Positions 1 through 8,157 of a stretch of 39,251 bases of DNA are shown in pieces. Position 1 is the first letter of the stretch. Every line of letters begins with the position of its first letter. Position numbers and translations under genes: made by a program. The stretch comes from Bacteroidales bacterium (GTDB lineage: Bacteria; Bacteroidota; Bacteroidia; Bacteroidales; F082): contig JAFZXP010000050.1 of the NCBI GenBank assembly GCA_017616735.1, forward strand, positions 1 through 39,251. The letters are read 5' to 3'. The notes below the pieces were generated by a model that saw only the letters and a program-made list of their open reading frames with translations, was not told the DNA's origin and made no database searches.

Positions 1-200
1 ACTTTCTCGGCATTGATTACGATGACATTATCGCCACAATCACTGTGGGGAGTATAGCATGCCTTCCTCTTTCCTCTTAAAACCTGGGCGATTTCTGAAG
101 CCAAACGGCCAAGAACCTGACCCTCAGCGTCGACGACATACCACTTTTTGTTGGCATGCTCTTTGTTGACGCTAACTGTTTTGTAACTTAATGTATCCAT
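1..200 (-). CDS. rplM: 50S ribosomal protein L13, N-terminal part (runs off window)
   Basis: The minus strand reads from an ATG at 200 to the window edge, giving about 66 codons. The protein begins [20 protein letters not shown] and continues with a [15 protein letters not shown] segment, which is the conserved start of L13 of the large ribosomal subunit. The usual length is about 150 residues, so the C-terminal half and probably rpsI lie outside the window. A TACTTTTG -7 element stands about 65 nt upstream. Family assignment is firm from the sequence; the missing part cannot be judged. Confidence 0.93.
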   Translation of the reverse strand, partial: MDTLSYKTVSVNKEHANKKWYVVDAEGQVLGRLASEIAQVLRGKRKACYTPHSDCGDNVIVINAEK

Positions 201-263
201 TTAATTTTTAATAGTTTGTTTATTGTGTTTATTACACTAATTTTCTTCCAAAAATTCGGACTG

Positions 264-271
264 CAAAAGTA
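264..271 (-). promoter_or_regulatory. Bacteroidota -7 element upstream of rplM
   Basis: Read on the minus strand this is TACTTTTG, matching TAnnTTTG. No well-spaced -33 TTG was seen, so only the -7 part is supported. It lies about 63 nt before the rplM start. Confidence 0.45.
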
Positions 272-316
272 CAAAATTTTTTAATACAAAAAACATTAAT
301 AAAAATTAATTTTTTC

Positions 317-407
317 TAACCACGGATTACACCGATTTACACGGATTTTTAGCCTCGTCATTTCGACAGAAGTGGAGACCTGAGCGAAGCGGAGTGGAGA
401 AATCTCA
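317..407. repeat. Two interspersed repeat types downstream of the GNAT gene
   Basis: Positions 317-350 hold a short degenerate repeat built on CACGGATT / CACCGATTTACACGGATT. Positions 356-407 hold a REP-like unit (CGTCATTTCGACAGAAG...GGAGTGGAGAAATCTC). The second unit recurs at 10592-10618 and 26169-26266. It ends just before the GNAT stop codon at 410. No gene is seen in 201-409. Confidence 0.6.
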
Positions 408-409
408 TT

Positions 410-997
410 TTAGCTAATCTCGCGATAAAGATTTATCGGGAAATACATCCGTCTGGTTTCAGAATTAATGTCTTTTGAGGTTTGAAAAAGGAAACCATTC
501 CTATCGTAAAACTTGTTGGTTCTGCTGTTGTTTAGTGAATCTACAGTGATAAAAAGGCAACCGGAGACATTATAGTTTGCAAATCTATACCTCAAATACC
601 GTATAATATATTCTCCAACACCTTTTGATTGATAATCGGTTCTTACAGCCAGATGTCCGATATTAATCGCTGGGAATGAGTTCGATTTTCCGAAATAATC
701 TTTGTAAATACGGTCATTTGTCATAGATTTATTATTGCTAAAGGCAGATGCCATATCGTCTTTATCATCGGATTCTAAGAATAAAGAGTCGTTCGCTAAC
801 GTAAATGCTGCTATTATAGCATTATTGTATTTTACGCAATATGCAGAAAACATATGACACTGATCACAGACAACCACTTCTTTGTGGAAGAAACTGTCTA
901 ATAAATTGTTGCCACATGAAAAAGAAGACAACTTATTCAAATCGTCTTCTGTAATTTTCTCGATTCTAATATCCGAGAATTGGATCTTTTCCACCAT
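410..997 (-). CDS. GNAT-family N-acetyltransferase, possible toxin
   Basis: A 195-aa protein of the Gcn5-related acetyltransferase fold, which transfers acetyl from acetyl-CoA to an amine. The acetyl-CoA loop is visible as DYQSKGVGEYI after the beta-strand INIGHLAVRT, and the later FYDRNGF supplies the family's usual tyrosine region. The N-terminal FSCGNNLLDSFFHKE resembles the CGN...LD.FL start of GNAT toxins of the TacT/AtaT type, which acetylate aminoacyl-tRNA. The ATG at 997 overlaps the end of the upstream 61-aa gene by 32 nt, implying translational coupling. The toxin role is inference; an ordinary small-molecule acetyltransferase is the alternative. Its stop lies beside a REP-like repeat. 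Confidence 0.75.
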   Translation of the reverse strand: MVEKIQFSDIRIEKITEDDLNKLSSFSCGNNLLDSFFHKEVVVCDQCHMFSAYCVKYNNAIIAAFTLANDSLFLESDDKDDMASAFSNNKSMTNDRIYKDYFGKSNSFPAINIGHLAVRTDYQSKGVGEYIIRYLRYRFANYNVSGCLFITVDSLNNSRTNKFYDRNGFLFQTSKDINSETRRMYFPINLYREIS

Positions 998-1151
998 GGT
1001 TCCTAATAACTTCTTCGCCGACTCTTTTCATTTCCTTCATTTCGGCAATACGTCTTTGCCTTTCCTCTTCTGTGCATTTCCCGCTTACTATTTCGCGAAA
1101 CCGTTTGACGTCTTCAGGTCCCATAGGCGGATTTGGTATTGATATGATCAT
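966..1151 (-). CDS. Small 61-aa protein upstream of GNAT, candidate antitoxin
   Basis: A short charged protein starting MIISIPNPPMGPEDVKRFRE with a helical, basic/acidic middle (TEEERQRRIAEMKEMKRV). It starts at 1151, directly after a promoter -7 element at 1177-1184, and overlaps the GNAT start by 32 nt, so both should come from one transcript. I do not recognise the family. GNAT toxins normally have a ribbon-helix-helix (DUF1778-type) antitoxin upstream, and this protein does not look like one. The antitoxin function is inferred from position only. An additional leader-peptide role is possible. Confidence 0.6.
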   Translation of the reverse strand: MIISIPNPPMGPEDVKRFREIVSGKCTEEERQRRIAEMKEMKRVGEEVIRNHGGKDPILGY

Positions 1152-1176
1152 AATTATGTGTTTTTAGTTGACGCTG

Positions 1177-1184
1177 CAAAGATA
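1177..1184 (-). promoter_or_regulatory. -7 element for the 61-aa/GNAT pair
   Basis: The minus strand reads TATCTTTG, an exact TAnnTTTG match, 25 nt upstream of the ATG at 1151. No clear -33 element was found. Confidence 0.55.
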
Positions 1185-1259
1185 CAAAAAGTTTGGGATA
1201 ATGCGGCTTGCTTTGAAAAATATTTTTTGACACGAATTAGAAATTTTCTATAAATTTTG

Positions 1260-1267
1260 TAATTTTG
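1260..1267 (+). promoter_or_regulatory. -7 element for gldA
   Basis: TAATTTTG matches TAnnTTTG. Transcription would begin around 1272-1275, which makes the ATG at 1278 nearly leaderless and favours the in-frame ATG at 1293. Confidence 0.5.
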
Positions 1268-1292
1268 CACGTTTTATGTGAAGTATTTTCTC

Positions 1293-2015
1293 ATGTCAAT
1301 AAAGGTAAACCACGTAACGAAACGCTATGACCAGCAGCTGGCGCTGAATGATGTGAATCTGGATATCGAAAAAGGCCAGATTGTGGGGCTTTTGGGCCCG
1401 AACGGAGCAGGAAAATCGACTTTGATGAAGATTATCACATGCTTCATTCCGCAGACGGAAGGCACGGTGTCGGTTGAAGGTTTCGATACCATCGACAACC
1501 CGATGGAGGTGCGCCAACGCGTGGGTTACTTGCCGGAGCACAATCCGCTTTACCTCGACATGTATGTGCGCGAATATCTGGAATTCGTCGCCGGAATTCA
1601 TCATATCACAGGCAAGGAGGCTAAAAACCGAATCGACGAGATGATTGAAAAAACTGGTCTTACCGTCGAGATGCGCAAGAAAATCGGGGCTTTGTCGAAA
1701 GGCTACCGTCAGCGTGTGGGATTGGCTCAAGCCATGATGCACAACCCTTCGGTTTTGATCCTCGACGAGCCGACATCAGGTCTTGACCCGAATCAACTTG
1801 TTGATATTCGCGGACTTATCTCCGAACTTGGCAAAGAAAAAACCGTCCTTCTCTCGACTCACATCATGCAGGAAGTTGAGGCAATGTGCCCTCGCATTGT
1901 CATCATTAATAAAGGTGTGGTCGTCGTCAACGACACCATCGAAAATATCAAAATGAATGTAATGCATAGCAAAGACGCCAGCATTGAATCGGTGTTCCAA
2001 GCTTTGACCAGATGA
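1293..2015 (+). CDS. gldA: ABC transporter ATP-binding protein, GldA-like
   Basis: ATPase subunit of an ABC exporter, cytoplasmic side of the inner membrane. Walker A is GPNAGGKST-like (LLGPNAGGKS region written GPNGAGKST), the signature is LSKGYRQRVGLAQA, Walker B is LILDEPTSGLD, and the switch histidine is in STHIMQEVE. The start MSIKVNHVTKRYDQQ matches GldA proteins; the ATG 15 nt upstream is too close to the promoter. GldA proteins are usually near 300 residues, whereas this has 240. The tail jumps from DTIENIKMN to a short SIESVFQALTR end, so the C-terminal extension appears to be mostly deleted. No permease genes (gldF/G) are adjacent. It may serve gliding-type or another export function. 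Confidence 0.8.
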   Translation: MSIKVNHVTKRYDQQLALNDVNLDIEKGQIVGLLGPNGAGKSTLMKIITCFIPQTEGTVSVEGFDTIDNPMEVRQRVGYLPEHNPLYLDMYVREYLEFVAGIHHITGKEAKNRIDEMIEKTGLTVEMRKKIGALSKGYRQRVGLAQAMMHNPSVLILDEPTSGLDPNQLVDIRGLISELGKEKTVLLSTHIMQEVEAMCPRIVIINKGVVVVNDTIENIKMNVMHSKDASIESVFQALTR

Positions 2016-2017
2016 AG

Positions 2018-2067
2018 TCGCTAGTTTCTAGTCGCTAGTCGTTAGTTTCTAGAGACTAAAGACTAAG
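2018..2067. repeat. Heptamer tract after gldA
   Basis: Degenerate copies of a 7-mer (TAGTCGC, TAGTTTC, TAGTCGT) start two bases after the gldA stop and then turn into their complement (GACTAAAGACTAAG), so the tract can fold into an imperfect hairpin. No U-run follows. Confidence 0.75.
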
Positions 2068-2100
2068 TAAAAAAATAATGTGGTGTATTAAAAATTAGTG

Positions 2101-2108
2101 TATCTTTG
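2101..2108 (+). promoter_or_regulatory. -7 element for metK
   Basis: TATCTTTG matches TAnnTTTG. The expected start point, about 2113-2115, falls just before the riboswitch-like stem at 2123. Confidence 0.55.
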
Positions 2109-2120
2109 CACCCGAAAATC

Positions 2121-2170
2121 ACGTGGACAGATTTGATTGATTGCAACCACAAGAAAAAATGCTAAAACAG
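2121..2170 (+). promoter_or_regulatory. SAM-II-like riboswitch in the metK leader
   Basis: A GTGG stem strand (2123-2126) pairs with CCAC (2147-2150). The loop holds GATTTGATTGATTGCAA, and an A-rich stretch leads to ATGCTAAAACAG. The order (stem, GAUUU, AUUGCAA, stem, A-rich linker, AUG-GCUAAAA-like tail) matches the SAM-II pseudoknot riboswitch as I remember its sequence. It sits at the predicted 5' end of the metK transcript, the gene for the enzyme that makes SAM, which fits feedback control. About 108 nt separate it from the ATG, longer than the usual spacing for direct RBS masking. Identification is from pattern memory without covariance scoring. Confidence 0.65.
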
Positions 2171-2229
2171 TGTTTCTTTTTACAATCTCAAATTATCCAT
2201 ATTTATTAACACGAGCTAAGGTTTGAGGA

Positions 2230-2275
2230 AGAATGTAACTTCTAACTTCAAACTCCTAACTCCTAACTTTAAATA
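2230..2275. repeat. Heptamer-like tract (AACTTCT/AACTCCT) before metK
   Basis: Repeats such as TAACTTC, TAACTCC occupy the last 45 nt before the metK start, inside its leader. They belong to the same class as the tract at 34318-34411. Confidence 0.65.
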
Positions 2276-2278
2276 AAA

Positions 2279-3571
2279 ATGGGTTATTATTTCACTTCAG
2301 AATCAGTTTCAGAAGGCCATCCTGATAAAGTGGCCGATCAGATTTCAGATGCCGTCCTCGACGAAATGCTGCGCCAGGACCCGGAATCAAAAGTTGCTTG
2401 CGAGACGCTGGTGACCACAGGTCTCACCGTTGTGGCAGGCGAGGTTAAATCAGACGGATATGTTGACATTCAAGGCACTGCGCGCCGTGTCATCGAGCGC
2501 ATAGGCTATACAAAAGCGGAATATCAGTTCGACAGCAAGTCGTGCGGCGTGCTTTCGGCTATTCACGGACAGTCGCAGGACATCAACCGCGGCGTGGAGC
2601 GTAAAAACGAGGAAGACCAAGGCGCTGGCGACCAGGGCATGATGTTTGGCTACGCATGCAAAGAGACACCGGAATATATGCCGCTGACAATAGTTTTGTC
2701 GCACATGCTTTTGCTTGAATTAGCAAAGATTCGTCGCGAGGGCAAACGCATGAAATACCTCCGTCCGGATGCAAAATCGCAGGTCACGGTGGAATACGGT
2801 GCCAACTGGAAGCCTCTGCGCATCGACACCATAGTCATCTCAACACAGCACGACGAGTTTATGGACGACGACGCTGCCATGATTGATAAAATCGAGCACG
2901 ACGTTCGCACGATATTGCTTCCAAGACTGAAAAAGCTTCTGCCTCAGAAGGTTAGAAACCTCTTCAAGTCCGACATGAAGCTTTTCGTCAACCCGACCGG
3001 CAAGTTCGTCATAGGCGGACCTCACGGCGACACTGGTCTCACAGGCCGTAAGATTATCGTCGACACCTACGGCGGTCGCGGCGCACACGGCGGTGGCGCT
3101 TTCTCAGGCAAAGACTCATCAAAGGTGGACCGCTCGGCAGCATACGCAGCACGTCATATCGCGAAAAACATAGTGGCAGCAGGCGTTTGCGACGAGGCTT
3201 TGGTGCAGATAGCATACGCTATCGGCGTGGCACAGCCTGTCGGTTTCTACGTCAACACCTACGGCACGGCACACGTGAAAGATGCTAACGGCCGCAAGAT
3301 GGGCGACGCTGAGATAGCTGAAAAACTCAAGACCTTGTTCGACCTTCGTCCTTACGCCATAGTGAAGCGTTTCGGACTGAAGAACCCAATCTTCGAGCCA
3401 ACGGCATCGTACGGTCACTTCGGTCGCGACCCGTTCACCGCCAAGGTCGAGGTTCTCTACAAAGACAAGGACACCTTCACCGAAAACGGCAAGAACTACA
3501 AAAACGTCGAGTTCTTCGCATGGGAGAAACTCGATATGGTGCCGGAGATTCAAAAAGTCTTTAGTCTTTAG
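2279..3571 (+). CDS. metK: S-adenosylmethionine synthetase
   Basis: Cytosolic enzyme (430 aa) that makes S-adenosylmethionine from ATP and methionine. The N-terminal [19 protein letters not shown] carries the ATP-binding histidine and the metal-binding region. [12 protein letters not shown] is the methionine/ATP-loop signature, and [19 protein letters not shown] is the second signature. Length is slightly above the roughly 385-residue bacterial form, as in Bacteroidales. The start [13 protein letters not shown] is standard. A SAM-II-like leader precedes it. The final codons (VFSL and stop) are supplied by the downstream heptamer tract, and a hairpin formed by the same tract ends the gene. Confidence 0.96.
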   Translation: MGYYFTSESVSEGHPDKVADQISDAVLDEMLRQDPESKVACETLVTTGLTVVAGEVKSDGYVDIQGTARRVIERIGYTKAEYQFDSKSCGVLSAIHGQSQDINRGVERKNEEDQGAGDQGMMFGYACKETPEYMPLTIVLSHMLLLELAKIRREGKRMKYLRPDAKSQVTVEYGANWKPLRIDTIVISTQHDEFMDDDAAMIDKIEHDVRTILLPRLKKLLPQKVRNLFKSDMKLFVNPTGKFVIGGPHGDTGLTGRKIIVDTYGGRGAHGGGAFSGKDSSKVDRSAAYAARHIAKNIVAAGVCDEALVQIAYAIGVAQPVGFYVNTYGTAHVKDANGRKMGDAEIAEKLKTLFDLRPYAIVKRFGLKNPIFEPTASYGHFGRDPFTAKVEVLYKDKDTFTENGKNYKNVEFFAWEKLDMVPEIQKVFSL

Positions 3572-3644
3572 TTTTTAGTCTTTAGTTTTTAGTCGTTAGT
3601 CTGGATTACTAAAGTCTAACGACTAAAGACTAACGACTATTTTT
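3557..3644 (+). terminator. Heptamer-repeat hairpin terminator of metK
   Basis: Direct copies of TAGTCTTTAGTTTTT are followed by the complementary copies. TAGTCGTTAGTC (3590-3601) pairs perfectly with GACTAACGACTA (3628-3639), giving a 12-bp stem followed by TTTTT. This looks like an intrinsic terminator built from repeat units. Confidence 0.65.
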
Positions 3645-3677
3645 CCTAAATTCCTAAAAGATTTTTCCTAAAACCCT

Positions 3678-3708
3678 TTTGTCGGATAAAAAAACTTTTT
3701 TATTTTTG
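3678..3708 (+). promoter_or_regulatory. Full Bacteroidota promoter for the M28 peptidase
   Basis: TTTG at 3678-3681, a 19-nt spacer, then TATTTTTG at 3701-3708. This is a textbook match to the primary sigma promoter of the phylum, and transcription would start about 17 nt before the ATG at 3730. Confidence 0.75.
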
Positions 3709-3729
3709 CAGCAACTTAATCCTACAGAA

Positions 3730-5664
3730 ATGAAAAAGTTTTTGCTATTAATTACAATGGCATTGTTATTCAATGCTTTGAATGCCCAATTTATTGATCA
3801 CAAGGGCAATCGTAATCAGACGTATCCTGATGTGTATGGTCAGAATCCTGATATCGTTGCGATGATCAGTCAGGTCGATACGGTGAATTTGTACAACGAT
3901 ATTTATTGGATGCAGCAGTTTATACGCGACTGCGCTTCGCCTGCGGCGGTTACCGTGCAGAATTTCCTTATCGACAGGTTTGAATCGCTTGGACTCGAGA
4001 CTTACATTCATCATCACACTGGCGAGATAGGATGGGGCGACACTCTCGATGCCGGCAATGTCATCGCCATCCAGCCTGGCACTGAATTTCCCGATCAATA
4101 CATTATCGTCGCTTCGCATTACGACCATCCTGACGGTCCGGGTGCCGACGACAACGCTTCCGGAACATCGGGAGTGCTTGAATGCGCTAGGATTTTGAGT
4201 CAGCATCAGTTCAAACGCTCGATTCTTTACATTCCGTTTAACGGCGAGGAGCGCTGGATGGTTGGAAGCTATCCTTTTGTGCAGAAATGCGCCCGTGAAG
4301 ACATGAACATTGTCGGTGTTTTCGATATGGATATGATTGGCTTCTGGCCTGGCCCGGAATATGGTCCGGTTACAATGTATTCAGGCTATTCGTATATCTC
4401 AGAAAGGCTTTTCAATTTTTATCAGGAGGTTGCTAATACTTACATCCCCGAGATGCCGACTTATCGCTTTACGGCAATGGATTCGTATGGCGGCGATCAC
4501 ATGTGCTTCAACATCCACGAGTATCCTGCGCTTTATATCGGCGATATAGAGTATCATTCGCAAAACATTTATTATCATACGCCTAACGATACTATCGGCA
4601 CTGGAGTGAACTGTTTTGCTTTGGCTGAAGGTTTTGTCAAGGCTGTTATCGCTGCGACTGCCGAGCTGGCCGACGGTTGGCTGCCACCTCAGGATTTCAG
4701 CGTGACTGTTAAAGACGAGATGCCTTACCTGAGTTGGAGCGAGTCTTCAAACACAAGTTTTTATCTGGTGTACAAGGACGATGAAATGATTGGCTATACG
4801 GCTGAAACTTCATACGTCGACGATATGTTTTTGCCCGACGAGCATTGGCATACTTATTATGTGAAACCTGTCCATACCGACAGCTGGGCGGGCCCGGCAT
4901 CTAACACCGATTCGATTTTCACATTTGATGCGCAGCAACTCCCTGTGTATTACGACTTTGAGGATGGCACGATTGGAAATTTGAATCTTTACAATGAAAA
5001 TTGGTCGGTTGAGCAATTTAAAAACAGATTGTGTTTGGTGGCAAAGACATATACAAGCGATAATATCTTGCAAATCGTTGAAACACCGTGGTTTGCAATT
5101 CCTGAAACCACCGAGAACGTCACATTCGGATTTAAGATGAACAGAAAAATCTCCTCGATTTGGTCGCCGTTTAACGCCGGTGTTTATATCGAAGCGACAA
5201 CCGACCGTAAAACATGGCATTTGCTCGATTGGATTTGGGATTCGCAAAATCAGTGGAATGATTATGCCATTTCGCTTAATGATTACATAGGCGAAGATTA
5301 TGTGCAGGTGCGCATACGTTTTGAAGCGAGCGGCAGGGGGATTACACAAACCACCTACAAATATATGGCTGTCGACGATATGTATGTCAACTTCGATCCT
5401 GACGGAGTGCACGAAAACCCTGTGGCTGATGAGAAATTCAACATTTCAATTGCGCCTAATCCTTCCGACGGAATGGTAAATGTTGCCACAGGTTTGGAAC
5501 GCGAGTATAATTTATGTGTTTATAATATGTTGGGAATCAGGGTGTTGTCTAAAGATTCATTCCGTGATGGCACCCTCGATTTGTCCTCGTTGCCAACTGG
5601 AGTGTATTTCATTTCAGTTGATAACGGAGTTGACCGACTGACAAAACGTGTGGCGGTGAAATAA
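3730..5664 (+). CDS. Secreted M28-family zinc peptidase with T9SS sorting domain
   Basis: A 644-aa exported protein. The ATG at 3730 begins a signal peptide, MKKFLLLITMALLFNALNAQ; the ATG at 3679 lies upstream of the promoter and is rejected. The M28 aminopeptidase fold shows its two-zinc ligands in order: SHYDHPDGPGADDNASG (H and D), NGEE (general base and ligand), FDMDMIGF (D) and YHTPNDT (H). A fibronectin-like linker (residues about 330-400) and a jelly-roll choice-of-anchor-like domain follow. The last 75 residues (IAPNPSDGMV...LPTGVYFISVD...KRVAVK) form a T9SS type A sorting domain. The likely role is cell-surface or extracellular peptide hydrolysis; the substrate is unknown. Confidence 0.88.
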   Translation: MKKFLLLITMALLFNALNAQFIDHKGNRNQTYPDVYGQNPDIVAMISQVDTVNLYNDIYWMQQFIRDCASPAAVTVQNFLIDRFESLGLETYIHHHTGEIGWGDTLDAGNVIAIQPGTEFPDQYIIVASHYDHPDGPGADDNASGTSGVLECARILSQHQFKRSILYIPFNGEERWMVGSYPFVQKCAREDMNIVGVFDMDMIGFWPGPEYGPVTMYSGYSYISERLFNFYQEVANTYIPEMPTYRFTAMDSYGGDHMCFNIHEYPALYIGDIEYHSQNIYYHTPNDTIGTGVNCFALAEGFVKAVIAATAELADGWLPPQDFSVTVKDEMPYLSWSESSNTSFYLVYKDDEMIGYTAETSYVDDMFLPDEHWHTYYVKPVHTDSWAGPASNTDSIFTFDAQQLPVYYDFEDGTIGNLNLYNENWSVEQFKNRLCLVAKTYTSDNILQIVETPWFAIPETTENVTFGFKMNRKISSIWSPFNAGVYIEATTDRKTWHLLDWIWDSQNQWNDYAISLNDYIGEDYVQVRIRFEASGRGITQTTYKYMAVDDMYVNFDPDGVHENPVADEKFNISIAPNPSDGMVNVATGLEREYNLCVYNMLGIRVLSKDSFRDGTLDLSSLPTGVYFISVDNGVDRLTKRVAVK

Positions 5665-8076
5665 TTATTTCAACGTCACCCTCGTTATTCCAGCGCCGCC
5701 GGTTTCAAGACTGGCGTCGCTGAAATTTTGTACGCACTGCTGTTTGCTCAAGTATTCACGGATGAGCTTGCGCAAGATGCCGTTGCCTTTGCCGTGAAGG
5801 ATGCTTACTTCTTTGATGCTCAATAGGGTAGCCTCGTCGATGTATTTTGCCACGTTGTCAACAGCTTCGTCGCCACGCTGACCACGAACATCCAAAGTGA
5901 GGTTGAATTTTTCAGCCTTTTCGTTGATGTCGTTCATTATGCTCTTACGCAGATACGACGGGTTGTTCTGCGCCTTGCGCGCTTGCGACCGACTGATTTT
6001 CCTGAGCTTGTCGGCTGTGGTGCGCAGTCTGACATCGCCAAACTGAATTGTGACATCTGTTTCGGTGATTGCCAAAAGTTCACCAACGACTTCCAACTCG
6101 TTGATGCATACCATGTCGCCGACTTTCAAATCTGCATTGGCGATTTCTTCTTTTTCCTCGGCTTTCAGCTGCTTGGCGAGATTCTTCTCCTCGTTGGCGA
6201 GGTTGCTTTTCATCTCTTTCAGCTCCTCGCGAAGCTCTTTGGTGCGTATTTTCTCGGCCTGCGCCTCTTTTATTTCACGAATTGTCTTCTCAATTTTGGC
6301 GTTGGCTCTGTCGATTATTTCCTGAGCCTCTTTGCTTGCCTCTCTTAAAAGAGTTTTTCTATTTTTCTCAATATCAGCGAGTTGCGATTTGTATTTTGTG
6401 ACGACCTCATCAAGAAGTTTGTCGGCTACTTTCAGTTCATATTCCTTCTTGCGAACTTCTTTTTTCTCGATTTCGAGTTGCTGAAGCTGCTGGTCGAAGT
6501 CGAGATGCTCACGACCTGAAATTTCGGCTGCGCTGTCGAGTATTTCATTAGGAAAACCTATCTTTTTCGCTATTTCGAAGGCGAACGACGAGCCTGGCTT
6601 GCCAATCATCATCACGTAGAGCGGCTGCAGATAGCGTGTGTCGAACAACATTGCTCCGTTGACGATGCCTGGATGGTTGTCGGCAAGAAGTTTCAGGTTC
6701 GCATAGTGTGTTGTGACTACTCCGAACGACTTTTTCTCGTTCATTTTCAACAAGATAGCCTCTGCTATTGCTCCGCCAAGTTGCGGCTCGGTGCCGGTTC
6801 CGAATTCGTCGATAAGGAACAAAGTGCGCTCGTTGCCGTGTTCCAGAAGCTCCTTCATGTTGAGAAGGTGCGAGCTGTAAGTTGACAGGTCGTTCTCCAG
6901 TGACTGCTCATCACCGATGTCAATGAACATGTCGTGGAAGATGCCGCATTTCGAGTCAACCTTAACCGGAATTGCCAATCCGCACTGCAGCATGTATTGC
7001 AATAGACCTATAGTCTTGAGACACACCGATTTACCACCGGCGTTAGGGCCGGAAATGACGAGAATGCGGTTATTGTTTCCTAATCTTAAGTCAAGAGGTG
7101 TTATCCTTTTTCCTTGCCCCTTCAACTTCTGTTCCAGCAGTGGATGTCGCGCCTCAATCCAGTCGAACATCGGCTCGTCGACGAGCTCTGGAATCACGCA
7201 GTTGTATTCATGGCTCAATAACGCCTTGGCACGGATGAAATCGAGCAATCCCAGCAATCGCCAAGCCATCAGCAGGTTAGGAATCTCTGGCCTCAAAATT
7301 TTCGTGAAAGCTAGCAGAATTTTGTTGATTTCGCGACGTTCGGCATATTCCAACTCCTTGATTTCGTTGTTGGTTTCGAATATCTCAGCCGGCTCGATAT
7401 AAACCGTCTGCCCAGTTGCCGACTCATCATGGATGAAGCCTCTGAGCTCGCGTTTGTCGGCGGCACGCACCGGAATCACAGGGCGTCCGTCGCGGATGGT
7501 CATCTCGGCGGTGCTGTCGGTCCAGCCTGAATTCTTTGCCTCGACCAAAATCTTGTGCATGCGGTGATCGATAGAGCTCTGTTTACGCCTGATGTCGCGG
7601 CGAATCTCGGCAAGTTCTTGTGACGCGTTGTCGGGAATCTCGCCTTTGTCGTCGATGAGGCGGTTTATCTCTGTAAAGATATGATTATCAATTGCAATTC
7701 CTTCGGCCAAAGCTTTCAGATAAGGCACTTTTTCGGACGATTCCGACCTGAAGAATTTGAAAATAAACGATAGCGCCGACAGCGTTGGCTTCAGTGCGAA
7801 CATGCTTTCAAGGCTGATCACGGTGCCGTCGATGGCGAGATGATGAAACTCCTCGCGCAAATCGTTGTAGTCGCGCACCGGGAAAGGCACTCCGTCCTGC
7901 ATCAGCGTCTCAAAATCCTGAATCAGACGCAGGTGAGTGTGGATCTCGTCAACATCGGTGCTGAAACTCATCTTGCCAACGAATTCTTTTCCCATCTCGC
8001 TGATACACAAGTCGTTAAGACGCGTACGTATCGTCTTGAAGCCTATCTTGTTTTCAAAATCCGAAGGATATATCAC
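5665..8076 (-). CDS. mutS2: MutS2 family ATPase with Smr nuclease domain
   Basis: An 803-aa MutS2 protein, a MutS paralogue lacking the mismatch-recognition domain. The family acts on branched DNA and on collided ribosomes. Walker A is ISGPNAGGKSVCLKT (about residues 340-355), followed by LIDEFGTGTEP (Walker B). A long charged coiled coil follows, and the C-terminal Smr domain contains LDVRGQRGDEA and HGKGNGILR. I choose the GTG at 8076 (VIYPSDFENKIGF). Longer reading would include the promoter at 8096-8103, and MutS2 proteins of the group begin at this IYP motif. It is divergently transcribed from cutC. Confidence 0.92.
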   Translation of the reverse strand: MIYPSDFENKIGFKTIRTRLNDLCISEMGKEFVGKMSFSTDVDEIHTHLRLIQDFETLMQDGVPFPVRDYNDLREEFHHLAIDGTVISLESMFALKPTLSALSFIFKFFRSESSEKVPYLKALAEGIAIDNHIFTEINRLIDDKGEIPDNASQELAEIRRDIRRKQSSIDHRMHKILVEAKNSGWTDSTAEMTIRDGRPVIPVRAADKRELRGFIHDESATGQTVYIEPAEIFETNNEIKELEYAERREINKILLAFTKILRPEIPNLLMAWRLLGLLDFIRAKALLSHEYNCVIPELVDEPMFDWIEARHPLLEQKLKGQGKRITPLDLRLGNNNRILVISGPNAGGKSVCLKTIGLLQYMLQCGLAIPVKVDSKCGIFHDMFIDIGDEQSLENDLSTYSSHLLNMKELLEHGNERTLFLIDEFGTGTEPQLGGAIAEAILLKMNEKKSFGVVTTHYANLKLLADNHPGIVNGAMLFDTRYLQPLYVMMIGKPGSSFAFEIAKKIGFPNEILDSAAEISGREHLDFDQQLQQLEIEKKEVRKKEYELKVADKLLDEVVTKYKSQLADIEKNRKTLLREASKEAQEIIDRANAKIEKTIREIKEAQAEKIRTKELREELKEMKSNLANEEKNLAKQLKAEEKEEIANADLKVGDMVCINELEVVGELLAITETDVTIQFGDVRLRTTADKLRKISRSQARKAQNNPSYLRKSIMNDINEKAEKFNLTLDVRGQRGDEAVDNVAKYIDEATLLSIKEVSILHGKGNGILRKLIREYLSKQQCVQNFSDASLETGGAGITRVTLK

Positions 8077-8095
8077 ATTTATAATTTTAAGTTTG

Positions 8096-8141
8096 CAAAG
8101 ATAGTAAAAAGACCTTAATCTGAAATATTTTATTAATTTTG
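8096..8141. promoter_or_regulatory. Divergent promoter region mutS2 / cutC
   Basis: The minus strand has TATCTTTG at 8103-8096, 20 nt before the mutS2 GTG. The plus strand has TAATTTTG at 8134-8141, 17 nt before the cutC ATG. The two -7 elements are 30 nt apart, so polymerases compete for the same short stretch. Confidence 0.55.
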
Positions 8142-8157
8142 CAAAAATTATGTAATT

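Noticed and set aside
201-409. Possible small gene between rplM and the GNAT gene
   Set aside because: Only short frames, and the space is taken up by the rplM promoter and repeats.
3679-3729. Upstream ATG of the M28 peptidase
   Set aside because: It overlaps the promoter (3678-3708) and would bury the signal peptide.
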